Positions 9,379 to 16,129 of a stretch of DNA of 16,991 nt are shown in pieces. Under the pieces are notes generated by a model. That model was not told where the DNA came from, did no database searches, and worked only from the letters and a program-made list of their open reading frames with translations. The position numbers were made by a program, and so were the translations under genes. The DNA is from Thermohalobaculum sp050331395 (lineage in GTDB: Bacteria; Pseudomonadota; Alphaproteobacteria; Rhodobacterales; Rhodobacteraceae), in assembly GCA_050331395.1 (NCBI GenBank), contig JBHJGX010000004.1, positions 1 to 16,991 on the forward strand, written 5' to 3'. The stretch's first letter is position 1. Every line of letters starts with the position of its first letter.

Positions 9379-9873
9379 TCAGCGCCGTCGCGACGAGATC
9401 TGACCCGTGGCGAAGCCACCCATTCGAAGCTCGCCGAAAAGCCGTTGATACTCGATTTTAGGACAGCGGTTCATCACCACATCGAGCCCCGCCGCGCGGG
9501 CCCGGTCGGCGGCGGCCTCGTCGATCACGCCCACCTGCATCCAGATCGTCCGGAGACCACGATCAGCGAGCGCCGCAATCGCCTCATCGACCACACCCCC
9601 GGCCTCTTCGGAGCGGCGGAAGATATCGACCATCTCGATCGGATCGTCGCCCGACGGCAGGGCCGCCAAGCTCTCGTGAACCGGATGCCCCATGATCTCT
9701 TGCCCGGCATATCGCGGATTGACAAAGCTCAACCGATAGCCCTTGAGCATCAGGTAACGAGTTACATAAAAGGACGGGCGAACCGGATTTTGCGACGCGC
9801 CGACTGCGGCAATGCTCGTTGTGCGCGTGAGAATTTCACGCAAGAAGGTGTCGGTTGGCTCAGGCGTGGTCAT
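9379..9873 (-). CDS. CoA-binding domain protein (YccU-type)
   Basis: The protein has 164 residues and consists of a single Rossmann-type CoA-binding domain. Near the N-terminus is IAAVGASQNPVRPSFYV (21-37), followed by GYRLSFVNPRYAGQ (45-58), TIWMQVGV (109-116) and the family's C-terminal signature VVMNRCPKIEY (132-142). The family resembles the nucleotide-binding domain of succinyl-CoA synthetase alpha; its cellular role is not established. I chose ATG 9873; the ORF continues upstream to 10269 but crosses a terminator. No strong ribosome-binding site is visible. It has its own promoter and terminator, so it seems to be a single-gene transcript, flanked on both sides by the repeated box-terminator element. 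Confidence 0.88.
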   Translation of the reverse strand: MTTPEPTDTFLREILTRTTSIAAVGASQNPVRPSFYVTRYLMLKGYRLSFVNPRYAGQEIMGHPVHESLAALPSGDDPIEMVDIFRRSEEAGGVVDEAIAALADRGLRTIWMQVGVIDEAAADRARAAGLDVVMNRCPKIEYQRLFGELRMGGFATGQISSRRR

Positions 9874-9897
9874 CTGGTCACACTTATCTCTGTCCGC

Positions 9898-9926
9898 ATT
9901 AGGCGTCTGCTGGCTCGCCTTGTCAA
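9898..9926 (-). promoter_or_regulatory. Promoter of the CoA-binding gene
   Basis: On the minus strand a consensus -35 TTGACA (9926-9921) and CCTAAT (9903-9898, four of six positions) are separated by exactly 17 nt, about 24 nt before the start codon. The -35 overlaps the last two T residues of the preceding terminator's U-tract. Confidence 0.55.
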
Positions 9927-9969
9927 AAAAAGTCCGCCGGGGTTTATGGCAAGCATAAAACCGGCGGAC
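9925..9969 (-). terminator. Rho-independent terminator of the rlmB transcript
   Basis: On the minus strand a 9-bp stem (arms 9961-9969 and 9932-9940, GTCCGCCGG/CCGGCGGAC) contains a nested helix (TTTATG at 9943-9948 with CATAAA at 9954-9959) and is followed by seven T residues (9931-9925). It is a strong intrinsic terminator, 111 nt beyond the rlmB stop. Confidence 0.85.
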
Positions 9970-9987
9970 CAGTCGGAACGAGGGACA
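9932..9987 (-). repeat. Box-plus-terminator repeat, copy B
   Basis: This is the second copy of the unit at 9206-9255. The 13-nt box GGAACGAGGGACA (9975-9987) is identical, and the terminator arm next to it shares GGCGGA. Loop sequences and flanks differ, so only the box and stem are conserved. Confidence 0.6.
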
Positions 9988-10079
9988 GTGAGAATGAGGG
10001 TAGGTGAAAAACCTTCCCTCATCACACCCAATATGGGACACAGGTTGACTTTCTGTAACCCATGTCGCGCGATTGTGTG

Positions 10080-10892
10080 TCAGTTTTCCACAGCGCCCCC
10101 CCCGGATGCGCCGCCGCGCCCAACCGACAACGCATAGAGTGCGACTGCAGCAGCGTTCGACACGTTGAGGGACGCGAAGTCTGCGACGGCCGCGATCCGC
10201 ACCAATCGCTCGCAAATCAGTCGCGTCCGGGCCCGAAGACCAGGGCCCTCGGCCCCGAGGACGAGGCAAACTGGCCGGTCGGACACCGCTGCGGCCGCCT
10301 CCCCGATCTCCGCCTCGGCCTCGCCGTCGAGACCGAGAACCGCATAGTCGAGCGCTTTCAACTCCTCGAGCGCATCGCCCAGATTGCGCACCCGCAGATA
10401 AGGTTGCCGCTCGAGCGCCCCTGAGGCCGCCTTGGCGAGCGCCCCGGTCTCGGGCGCCGAGTGATGCCGCGGTGCGACGACCGCCCTTGCGCCGAAAACC
10501 TCGGCCGAGCGAAGGATCGCGCCCACATTGTGCGGGTCAGTGACCCGATCGAGCGCGAGGATCACGGGCGGACCGCCTTCGCCCACGCTGGCCAGATCGC
10601 CGAGCGCCCCCCAAGCCAGCGGCGACACTTCGAGCGCGGCCCCCTGATGCACCGATTGCGGATCGAGGGGGGCGGTAAACTTGCGGGCATCGGCGATCTC
10701 GGGCGCGAGACCGGAGGCCGGGATCGCGTCGCCCAAACGGTCGGCGGCGTTCCGCGTCACGATCAGCCGATGGCACCGCCGGGCCGGGTTCTCAAGGGCA
10801 TCGCGCACCGCATGGAGGCCGAAAAGCCAGACCCGGTCCGGCTCGTGCGCGGTGCGTTCGGCGCGGGGCGATCTCCTGACGGGCGGCGCCAT
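10080..10892 (-). CDS. rlmB: 23S rRNA (guanosine-2'-O)-methyltransferase, TrmH/SpoU family
   Basis: This 270-residue SPOUT methyltransferase has an N-terminal substrate-binding domain (FGLHAVRDALENP, 24-36; HQGA, 82-85) followed by the knotted SAM-binding domain. Its motifs are DRVTDPHNVGAILRSAEVFG (motif 1, Asn122 and Arg128), LVLGAEGPGLR (motif 2, Glu215) and SLNVSNAAAVALY (motif 3, 241-253). RlmB methylates G2251 in the peptidyltransferase loop of 23S rRNA. A related TrmH-family specificity cannot be excluded, but the N-terminal domain favours RlmB. I use ATG 10892, preceded by GGGGGTGAG; the frame extends to 11015 without protein-like sequence. It is followed by a hairpin-rich region and a strong terminator. 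Confidence 0.88.
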   Translation of the reverse strand: MAPPVRRSPRAERTAHEPDRVWLFGLHAVRDALENPARRCHRLIVTRNAADRLGDAIPASGLAPEIADARKFTAPLDPQSVHQGAALEVSPLAWGALGDLASVGEGGPPVILALDRVTDPHNVGAILRSAEVFGARAVVAPRHHSAPETGALAKAASGALERQPYLRVRNLGDALEELKALDYAVLGLDGEAEAEIGEAAAAVSDRPVCLVLGAEGPGLRARTRLICERLVRIAAVADFASLNVSNAAAVALYALSVGRGGASGGGAVEN

Positions 10893-11003
10893 GCTCACCC
10901 CCGATGTCGCGCCGGTGACACGCCTCGAATGGGCACATCGGCCGCCGCCTCGCGTCGCAGGATCGTGCCCATCGCCTGGTCCTCCGTCGCGCGAGTGAGG
11001 GCG

Positions 11004-11028
11004 AGCGGGCCCCATGGTGGGGCCCGCT
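11004..11028. terminator. Strong GC hairpin between the molybdenum hydroxylase genes and rlmB
   Basis: AGCGGGCCCC (11004-11013) and GGGGCCCGCT (11019-11028) form a perfect 10-bp stem with a 5-nt loop. It lies 116 nt beyond the end of the large hydroxylase subunit and upstream of rlmB, on the same strand. No U-tract follows in either direction, so it is terminator-like only. Confidence 0.45.
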
Positions 11029-11080
11029 GGTCATTCCGGCACAATTAAGGGGCAAAACCGGGCGCCGCGCAATCGGCGGA

Positions 11081-11104
11081 GGGGTCCGCACGCGCCTGGA
11101 CCCC
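11081..11104. repeat. Inverted repeat downstream of the hydroxylase large subunit
   Basis: GGGGTCC (11081-11087) pairs with GGACCCC (11098-11104) across a 10-nt loop, 40 nt after the stop of the large subunit gene. It may add to transcript termination or 3'-end stability. Confidence 0.35.
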
Positions 11105-11144
11105 GCCCTGCAAAGGAGACCCGAAGGAAGACCGATCCGCCCGA

Positions 11145-13337
11145 TCAGGCGAACCGGACCCCCGCCTTCGTCATCGGCAGCAGCGTCACCCGCTTGCCCA
11201 TTGCGGCCTTGACCGCATTTGCGAGCGCCGGGCCCGCGGGCGGGACGCCCGGCTCTCCGACGCCCGTCGGTTTGGCCGTGCTGGGAACGATGTGCACGTC
11301 GATCCGGCGGATGTCCGAGATCCGCAGCGGTTCGTAATCCGGGAAATTCGCCTGATCCACGACGCCGTCCGTCAACGTGATCTCGTTGCGCATCACCGCG
11401 CCGAGGCCGAAGCCGATCCCGCCCTCGATTTGCGCCCGCACAATGTCCGGATTGACTACGGTCCCGCAATCGACCGCAGAGGTGACATGTTCGATCTGCA
11501 CGCGACCGTCGGGGTCGGCCGAGACATCGACCACGACCGCCACATAGGAGTTGAAGGATTTGTGCACCGCGACGCCGCGGCCCCGGCCTTCGGGCAGCGC
11601 CTCTCCCCAGCCGGCCTTCTCGGCGGCAAGCCGCAGCACGCCCGCAAGCCGCACGCCGTCTTCGGTCCCGTCGTCGAGGAGCGAGAGGCGGAAGTCGACC
11701 GGGTCCCGACCGGCCGCCTCGGCGACCATGTCGATCGCGCTTTCCATCGCATAGGCCGTGTGCGTATGCCCCACCGCCCGCCACCAAAGCGCGGTGAGCG
11801 GCGTCTCCACGTCGCTCAGTCCGAGCGCGAAGCCCGGGATCCGATAGACCGGGTCGGCCGCCCCCTCGACCGAGGTGCGATCGACGCCGTTCCGCACGAG
11901 AACCGCCTCGAAAGGTGAGCCCTTCAGGATCGATTTGGTCGCGATCCGGTGGTCCCAGCCGAGGATCTGCCCGTCTCCGTCGAGGCCGACACGGACACGG
12001 TGCGCGGCCATGGGCCGGAAATATCCCGCGGTCAGGTCGTCCTCGCGCGTCCAGACGAGCTTGACCGGACGGCTCCGGTCGAGCGCATCGAAGGCGAGCG
12101 CGGCCTCCGTCTGATAGTCCGACGTGGGAGACGCCCGGCGGCCGAACGAGCCGCCCGCGTAGACGGTGGCGATCTCGACCTTCTCGAGCGGGAGCTTCAG
12201 CAGCTGCGCGATCGTCGGCTGGGTGATCCCGGGGAATTGCGCCCCGTCGTGGATGCGGACGCCTCCCGTCTCGGTCGCCTCGATCACGCAAGTCAGCGGC
12301 TCCATCGGCGCGTGCGCGAGATGGGGGAACCGGAACTCGGCCTCGACGATCTGAGCGGCGCCCTCGATCGCGCGACCGGTCGCGGCGAAATCCGTCCCCT
12401 CGGTGGCGGGATATTCGGGCGTATCGAGATGCCGCAAGTGATCGGACATCATCTCGTCGGACGAGCGGGTTTCGGCCGCGCTTTCGTCCCACTCGGCCTT
12501 GACCGCCGTGCGGGCTCGGATCGCCGACCAGGTGTCCAGCCCGTAGACCGCCACGCCCACGCCGTTCCGGAGGATCTTGGCGGTCACGAAGCCCCGGATC
12601 CCGACCGCGGCGGTCGCGTCGAAGGAGATGAGCCGGCCGCCGACGCGCGGGCTTCGCAGGATCACGGCGACCACCTGGTTCGGGCGCTTGACGTCGCTCG
12701 CGAAGATCGCGCTGCCGTCGGTCTTGGACGCACTGTCCTTCCGCGGCAGGTGCGCCGCGCCAATCAGGCGAAACTCCGCGGGATCTTTGAGGCGCGGGCG
12801 CCGCGGAGGTGTGAGCTCGGCCGCCTCGGCCACCAACTCGCCGAACCGGGCCGTTCGGTCACCGGCCCGGACCGTCCCCTCGGAGACGCTGACCTCAGCC
12901 GGATCGACCCCCCAGCGCGCCGCCGCCGCCTGAACGAGCAGCGCCCGTGCGGCCGCGCCGGCCGCGCGGTACTGGCGATACGAGTTGGCGATCGCGGTCG
13001 AGCCGCCCGTGCCCTGGCTCATGAAAAAGAGGTTCGCATAGCGGGAATTGTCCGCCGGCGCGAAGGCGATGTCGATCTGCTCCCAGGCGGCGTCGAGCTC
13101 CTCGGCCACGAGCGTCGAAAGGCCGGTCGCCGTCCCCTGCCCCAGCTCGATATGTTTGATGACGACGGTGACGCGGCCATCCGCTCCGATCCGGACGAAG
13201 GGATTAAACTCGGCCGGCAGCGCGCTCTCAGCCGGAGCGGCGGCAAGCATGCCCGAGGGGCTCAGGCCCACGACGAGGCCGGCGGCCGTGGCCGAGGTGG
13301 CGGCGAGGAAACCGCGGCGGGTGGTCTGTGTGGTCAT
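11145..13337 (-). CDS. Molybdopterin-binding subunit of an exported xanthine dehydrogenase-family enzyme (isoquinoline 1-oxidoreductase beta type)
   Basis: The 730-residue protein is the large catalytic subunit of a molybdenum hydroxylase. It begins with a Tat signal (TTRRGFLAATSATAAGLVVG, twin Arg7-Arg8), so the folded enzyme should be exported to the periplasm. Family signatures are IELGQGTATG near 63-72, FFMSQGTGGST, AGGSFGRRA in the centre and GEPGVPPAGPALANAV near the C-terminus, with Glu695 as the probable catalytic glutamate. Relatives oxidise N-heterocycles or aldehydes with water as oxygen source; the substrate here is unknown. The start lies 3 nt after the stop of the small 2Fe-2S subunit gene. 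No FAD subunit and no cytochrome gene is present in the window, as in Ior-type two-subunit enzymes. Maturation factors (XdhC/CoxI type) are not nearby. Confidence 0.9.
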   Translation of the reverse strand: MTTQTTRRGFLAATSATAAGLVVGLSPSGMLAAAPAESALPAEFNPFVRIGADGRVTVVIKHIELGQGTATGLSTLVAEELDAAWEQIDIAFAPADNSRYANLFFMSQGTGGSTAIANSYRQYRAAGAAARALLVQAAAARWGVDPAEVSVSEGTVRAGDRTARFGELVAEAAELTPPRRPRLKDPAEFRLIGAAHLPRKDSASKTDGSAIFASDVKRPNQVVAVILRSPRVGGRLISFDATAAVGIRGFVTAKILRNGVGVAVYGLDTWSAIRARTAVKAEWDESAAETRSSDEMMSDHLRHLDTPEYPATEGTDFAATGRAIEGAAQIVEAEFRFPHLAHAPMEPLTCVIEATETGGVRIHDGAQFPGITQPTIAQLLKLPLEKVEIATVYAGGSFGRRASPTSDYQTEAALAFDALDRSRPVKLVWTREDDLTAGYFRPMAAHRVRVGLDGDGQILGWDHRIATKSILKGSPFEAVLVRNGVDRTSVEGAADPVYRIPGFALGLSDVETPLTALWWRAVGHTHTAYAMESAIDMVAEAAGRDPVDFRLSLLDDGTEDGVRLAGVLRLAAEKAGWGEALPEGRGRGVAVHKSFNSYVAVVVDVSADPDGRVQIEHVTSAVDCGTVVNPDIVRAQIEGGIGFGLGAVMRNEITLTDGVVDQANFPDYEPLRISDIRRIDVHIVPSTAKPTGVGEPGVPPAGPALANAVKAAMGKRVTLLPMTKAGVRFA

Positions 13338-13340
13338 GGA

Positions 13341-13802
13341 TCAGCCCTCCAGCCGGTCGGCGGCACGGTGGATCGCAGCCCGGATCCGCGGATAGGTGGC
13401 GCAGCGGCACGCATTGCCGGACATCGCCGCATCGATATCGGCGTCGCTCGGCCGCGGGGTCTCGGCCAGGAGCCCGATCGCCGACATGATCTGACCCGAT
13501 TGGCAATACCCGCATTGGACCACGTCGAGTTCGCGCCAGGCGGCCTGGACCGCTTCGGCGACTGAGCCCGTGGCCCCCTCGATCGTGGTGATCTCCGCGC
13601 TCATGGCGTCCTCGATCCGGGTCGCACAACTGCGCACGGGCAAACCGTCGAGATGCACCGTGCATGCGCCGCAGGCCGCGACCCCGCAGCCGTATTTGGT
13701 CCCCGTGAGCTCGAGGTGGTCTCGGAGCACCCACAAAAGCGGCGTGTCCGGGGCGGCGTCGACCACACGGGCCTCACCGTTGATCTTGAGCGTCACGATC
13801 AT
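13341..13802 (-). CDS. 2Fe-2S subunit of the molybdenum hydroxylase (isoquinoline 1-oxidoreductase alpha type)
   Basis: The 153-residue protein has the two-cluster fold of the small subunit. The ferredoxin-type cluster uses Cys39, Cys44, Cys47 and Cys59 (GCGVAACGACTVHLDG). The helical-domain cluster uses Cys97, Cys100, Cys132 and Cys134 (CGYCQSGQ and NACRCATY). It passes electrons from the molybdenum site to an outside acceptor. It has no export signal of its own, so it probably travels with the Tat-bearing large subunit. ATG 13802 follows GGAG with 7 nt spacing; the longer frame to 13946 overlaps the next gene and does not look like protein. It is the first gene of a two-gene operon. Confidence 0.93.
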   Translation of the reverse strand: MIVTLKINGEARVVDAAPDTPLLWVLRDHLELTGTKYGCGVAACGACTVHLDGLPVRSCATRIEDAMSAEITTIEGATGSVAEAVQAAWRELDVVQCGYCQSGQIMSAIGLLAETPRPSDADIDAAMSGNACRCATYPRIRAAIHRAADRLEG

Positions 13803-13903
13803 GGGCGTTCTCCGGTTGGTCGGATCGACTAGGTTTATGGCAAAAGCTGTATGGTGAGATGATGGGCCTTGCCGTCTGGTCAACCGCGCGGAGCCCCGGC
13901 GTC

Positions 13904-14707
13904 TCAGCTTTTCAACCGGTAGCCCGTGGCCAGCCATCGCCCGCACACGAGGATGAGCCCTGTGTTGACCGCGAGCGCGACCACGAGCCCAGTCAATGGG
14001 TTGGCATCCGATGTTCCCAATACCCCGAAGCGAAACCCGTCGATCAGGTAAAAAATCGGGTTGGCATGGCTGATCGACTGAAAGACCGGCGGCAGCGACG
14101 AGATTGAGTAGAAGGTGCCGGACAGAAACGCCAGCGGTGTGATCACGAGATTGGTAATCGCTGCCATCTGGTCGAACTTCTCGGCCAAGATTGCGGTCAT
14201 GAGGCCCACAAGCGACAGCATAACGCTGGCCAAGAGTAAGAAGGCCAGCGCCCAGAGCGGATGCGCGACGCCGATCCCGAGATAGGGAAAGAGCGTCAGC
14301 CCGATGGCGGCGGCACAGACGACGCCGCGGACGACCCCGCCGAGCACGTAACCGGTCAAGATCTCGCCCGCCGACAAGGGCGGCATCAAGGTATCGACGA
14401 TGTTGCCTTGCACCTTGGAGATCATCAACGAGGAGGAGGTGTTCGCAAACGCGTTCTGGATCACGGTCATCATCAAGATCCCGGGCGCGAGAAAGACTTC
14501 AAAGGGCACGCCGTCGGGGTCCCCGCGGCGTTCGCCGAAAGCGAGCGAGAAGACAGTCAGAAAAAGGAGCGACGTCGCGACCGGGGCCGCGACCGTTTGC
14601 GACCAGACGGCCAGGAAGCGCTGCACTTCGCGCCGCGTGAGCGTGGCGAGCCCGAGCCAGTTCACCCGGCCGAAGGCCCTCTTGCCCATCGCGCGTTTTT
14701 CCGTCAT
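13904..14707 (-). CDS. ABC-2 type transporter permease
   Basis: This 267-residue membrane protein has about six hydrophobic segments after a basic N-terminus (TLTRREVQRFLAVWSQTVAA). The segment following the first helix (PFEVFLAPGILMMTVIQNAF) and the late NPIFYLIDGFRFGVLG motif are typical of ABC-2 permeases such as NodJ/YadH-like exporters. The substrate cannot be inferred; drug, lipid or polysaccharide export are the usual roles. ATG 14707 has GGAGG 5 nt upstream; a second ATG (MGKRAFG) is seven codons in. No ATP-binding subunit is in the window on this strand, and the gene faces away from gcrA, so its partner must be elsewhere. It ends 101 nt before the hydroxylase operon. Confidence 0.88.
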   Translation of the reverse strand: MTEKRAMGKRAFGRVNWLGLATLTRREVQRFLAVWSQTVAAPVATSLLFLTVFSLAFGERRGDPDGVPFEVFLAPGILMMTVIQNAFANTSSSLMISKVQGNIVDTLMPPLSAGEILTGYVLGGVVRGVVCAAAIGLTLFPYLGIGVAHPLWALAFLLLASVMLSLVGLMTAILAEKFDQMAAITNLVITPLAFLSGTFYSISSLPPVFQSISHANPIFYLIDGFRFGVLGTSDANPLTGLVVALAVNTGLILVCGRWLATGYRLKS

Positions 14708-14743
14708 CCGCCCCTCCTTGGCCGTCTCTCGCGGCGCGTTCGC

Positions 14744-14771
14744 TTGTAACGTGGCCCGCCGCCCTTAACAT
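14744..14771 (+). promoter_or_regulatory. Putative gcrA promoter
   Basis: TTGTAA (14744-14749) and TAACAT (14766-14771) are separated by 16 nt, about 65 nt before the gcrA start. I see no GANTC site in the 128 bases upstream of gcrA, so CcrM methylation control at this promoter is not evident. Confidence 0.4.
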
Positions 14772-14835
14772 AGGGGTGTGTGTGCAGTCCTCCGGCAGGG
14801 CAACGGGGCCGGAACGAAAACGGCGGGGGAACGAA

Positions 14836-15378
14836 ATGTCCTGGACGGACGAACGTGTTGAAAAGTTGAAGGAATATTGGGCCGAAGGGATGAGTGCGAG
14901 CCAAATCGCAAAGCAGCTTGGGGGCGTGACCCGGAATGCCGTGATCGGCAAGGTTCACCGCCTCGGGCTCTCGCATCGCGGCGCCAATGACAGTCCGCCC
15001 GAGGAGGCGCCTGACATCGTGAAGACCGAGACGCCGGAAACCGCCGCTCCCGACGCTGAGATCGCGCCGGAGCCCGCCGACACGACCCCTACTCTGCCCG
15101 TCGCCCGCGAGCCGGGCGCGCCCCGTGCGCCGGGTCAGCCGACGCCCGAGGAAGAGGCTGCTCGAGTGACGCTGGCCGAAATCGAGAAAATCGCCCGCAA
15201 GCTCAGCCTCTTGGAGTTGACCGAGCGGACCTGCAAATGGCCGATCGGCGACCCGACCGAGGACGGCTTTCACTTTTGTGGCCTGCCGGCAGTGGATGGC
15301 AAACCATACTGCCAATACCATGTCGCTGTTGCGTTCCAGCCCATGTCGTCGCGCCGCGACCGGCGGGCAAGCCGCTAG
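14836..15378 (+). CDS. gcrA: Cell-cycle regulator GcrA
   Basis: GcrA is an alphaproteobacterial sigma-70 cofactor that stimulates transcription from promoters carrying GANTC sites, linking replication and methylation state to gene expression. This 180-residue protein has the family's N-terminal helix-turn-helix (MSWTDERVEKLKEYWAEGMS followed by ASQIAKQLGGVTRNAVIGKV), then an acidic Pro-rich linker (50-110). The conserved sigma-binding C-terminal domain has Cys133, Cys148, Cys159 and His162 (TCKWPIGDP, FHFCGLPA, PYCQYH). ATG 14836 has a GGGGGA site 5 nt upstream; the extension back to 14776 is not conserved in type. It is divergent from the ABC permease and convergent with phoB, 23 nt apart. 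Confidence 0.95.
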   Translation: MSWTDERVEKLKEYWAEGMSASQIAKQLGGVTRNAVIGKVHRLGLSHRGANDSPPEEAPDIVKTETPETAAPDAEIAPEPADTTPTLPVAREPGAPRAPGQPTPEEEAARVTLAEIEKIARKLSLLELTERTCKWPIGDPTEDGFHFCGLPAVDGKPYCQYHVAVAFQPMSSRRDRRASR

Positions 15379-15401
15379 CGCGCGGCTGCGGCGTTCCCCG
15401 G

Positions 15402-16106
15402 TCAGTGGTCGCTGGAGTGATAGGTCTCGTCGAGGGCGTAGCCTGCGGCACGGACGGTGCGGATCGGATCGCGCTCGCCGCGGCGGTTGAGCGCTTTTCG
15501 GAGCCGACCCACATGAACGTCCACGGTGCGTGCCTCCACGTAGACGTCGCGGCCCCAGACCAGATCGAGAAGCTGCTCGCGCGAGAACACCCGCCCGGGC
15601 CGCTGCATTAGGCAGTCGAGGAGCCGGAATTCGGTCGGTCCGAGATGCACCTCGCGGTCGCCCCGGCGCACCCGGCGGGTCTCGCGGTCGAGGGTGAGAT
15701 CGCCGAACGTCGCGACCTCGGCCGAAAGCGTCGGGCGCGAGCGTCGTAGAAGCGCCCGCACCCGCGCGGTCAATTCTGGGATCGAGAACGGTTTGGTCAG
15801 GTAGTCGTCGGCGCCCGTATCGAGCCCGCGGATCCGGTCTTCTTCGTCCGACCGGGCTGTCAGCATAATCACGGGCGTGTCCCGCGTGTCGGCCCGCGCC
15901 CGGATCCGACGGCAAATCTCGATGCCCGAGAGCCCCGGCAGCATCCAATCGAGCAGCACGAGATCGGGCTTGTCCTCCTCGACGACCAGGAGCGCGTCCT
16001 CGCCATCGGCGCTGATCCGGACCTCGAACCCTTCTTTCTCGAGATTGTATTCGAGCAGCGCCGACAGCGCCTCCTCGTCTTCGACCACCAGAATGCGCGC
16101 AGACAT
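15402..16106 (-). CDS. phoB: Phosphate regulon response regulator PhoB
   Basis: This 234-residue OmpR-family response regulator activates phosphate-starvation genes. The receiver domain (1-120) has the acidic pair Asp10/Glu11, phospho-acceptor Asp53 (LLDWMLPG), Thr82 and Lys104 (YLTKPF). The winged-helix DNA-binding domain (about 130-230) contains LGPTEFRLLDCLMQRPGRVF and TVDVHVGRLRKAL. Context supports PhoB over other OmpR regulators: phoU ends 23 nt upstream on the same strand. The partner kinase PhoR is not in the window. ATG 16106 is preceded by AAGGG and, further off, GGAGGAGG. No Pho box was recognised in the window. Confidence 0.94.
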   Translation of the reverse strand: MSARILVVEDEEALSALLEYNLEKEGFEVRISADGEDALLVVEEDKPDLVLLDWMLPGLSGIEICRRIRARADTRDTPVIMLTARSDEEDRIRGLDTGADDYLTKPFSIPELTARVRALLRRSRPTLSAEVATFGDLTLDRETRRVRRGDREVHLGPTEFRLLDCLMQRPGRVFSREQLLDLVWGRDVYVEARTVDVHVGRLRKALNRRGERDPIRTVRAAGYALDETYHSSDH

Positions 16107-16129
16107 GACCCTTGGTCCTCCTCCTGCAT

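Larger units (their letters stand above)
9925..10063 (-). ncRNA. Candidate structured 3' UTR or small RNA after rlmB
   Basis: Three hairpins follow each other on the minus strand. The first spans 10063-10033 (11-bp arms ATGGGACACAG/CTGTAACCCAT with two mismatches). The second spans 10022-9994 (ATGAGGG/CCCTCAT, one mismatch, then AGGT/ACCT and a 5-nt loop). The third is the terminator at 9969-9932. The series starts 17 nt after the rlmB stop. It may be a stable 3' untranslated region, a 3'-derived small RNA, or simply spacer with chance symmetry; no known RNA family was recognised and no separate promoter is clear. Confidence 0.3.

Noticed and set aside
9223..10137. A 304-codon plus-strand open frame across the CoA-binding gene
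   Set aside because: It crosses both terminators and is antisense to a recognised protein; no supporting motif or ribosome-binding site.
10792..12492. A 566-codon minus-strand open frame overlapping the molybdenum hydroxylase gene in another frame
   Set aside because: Arg/Gly-rich shadow of the large subunit gene, which has family motifs throughout its length.
11949..13565. A 538-codon plus-strand open frame
   Set aside because: Antisense shadow of the two hydroxylase subunit genes; no recognisable domain and atypical composition.
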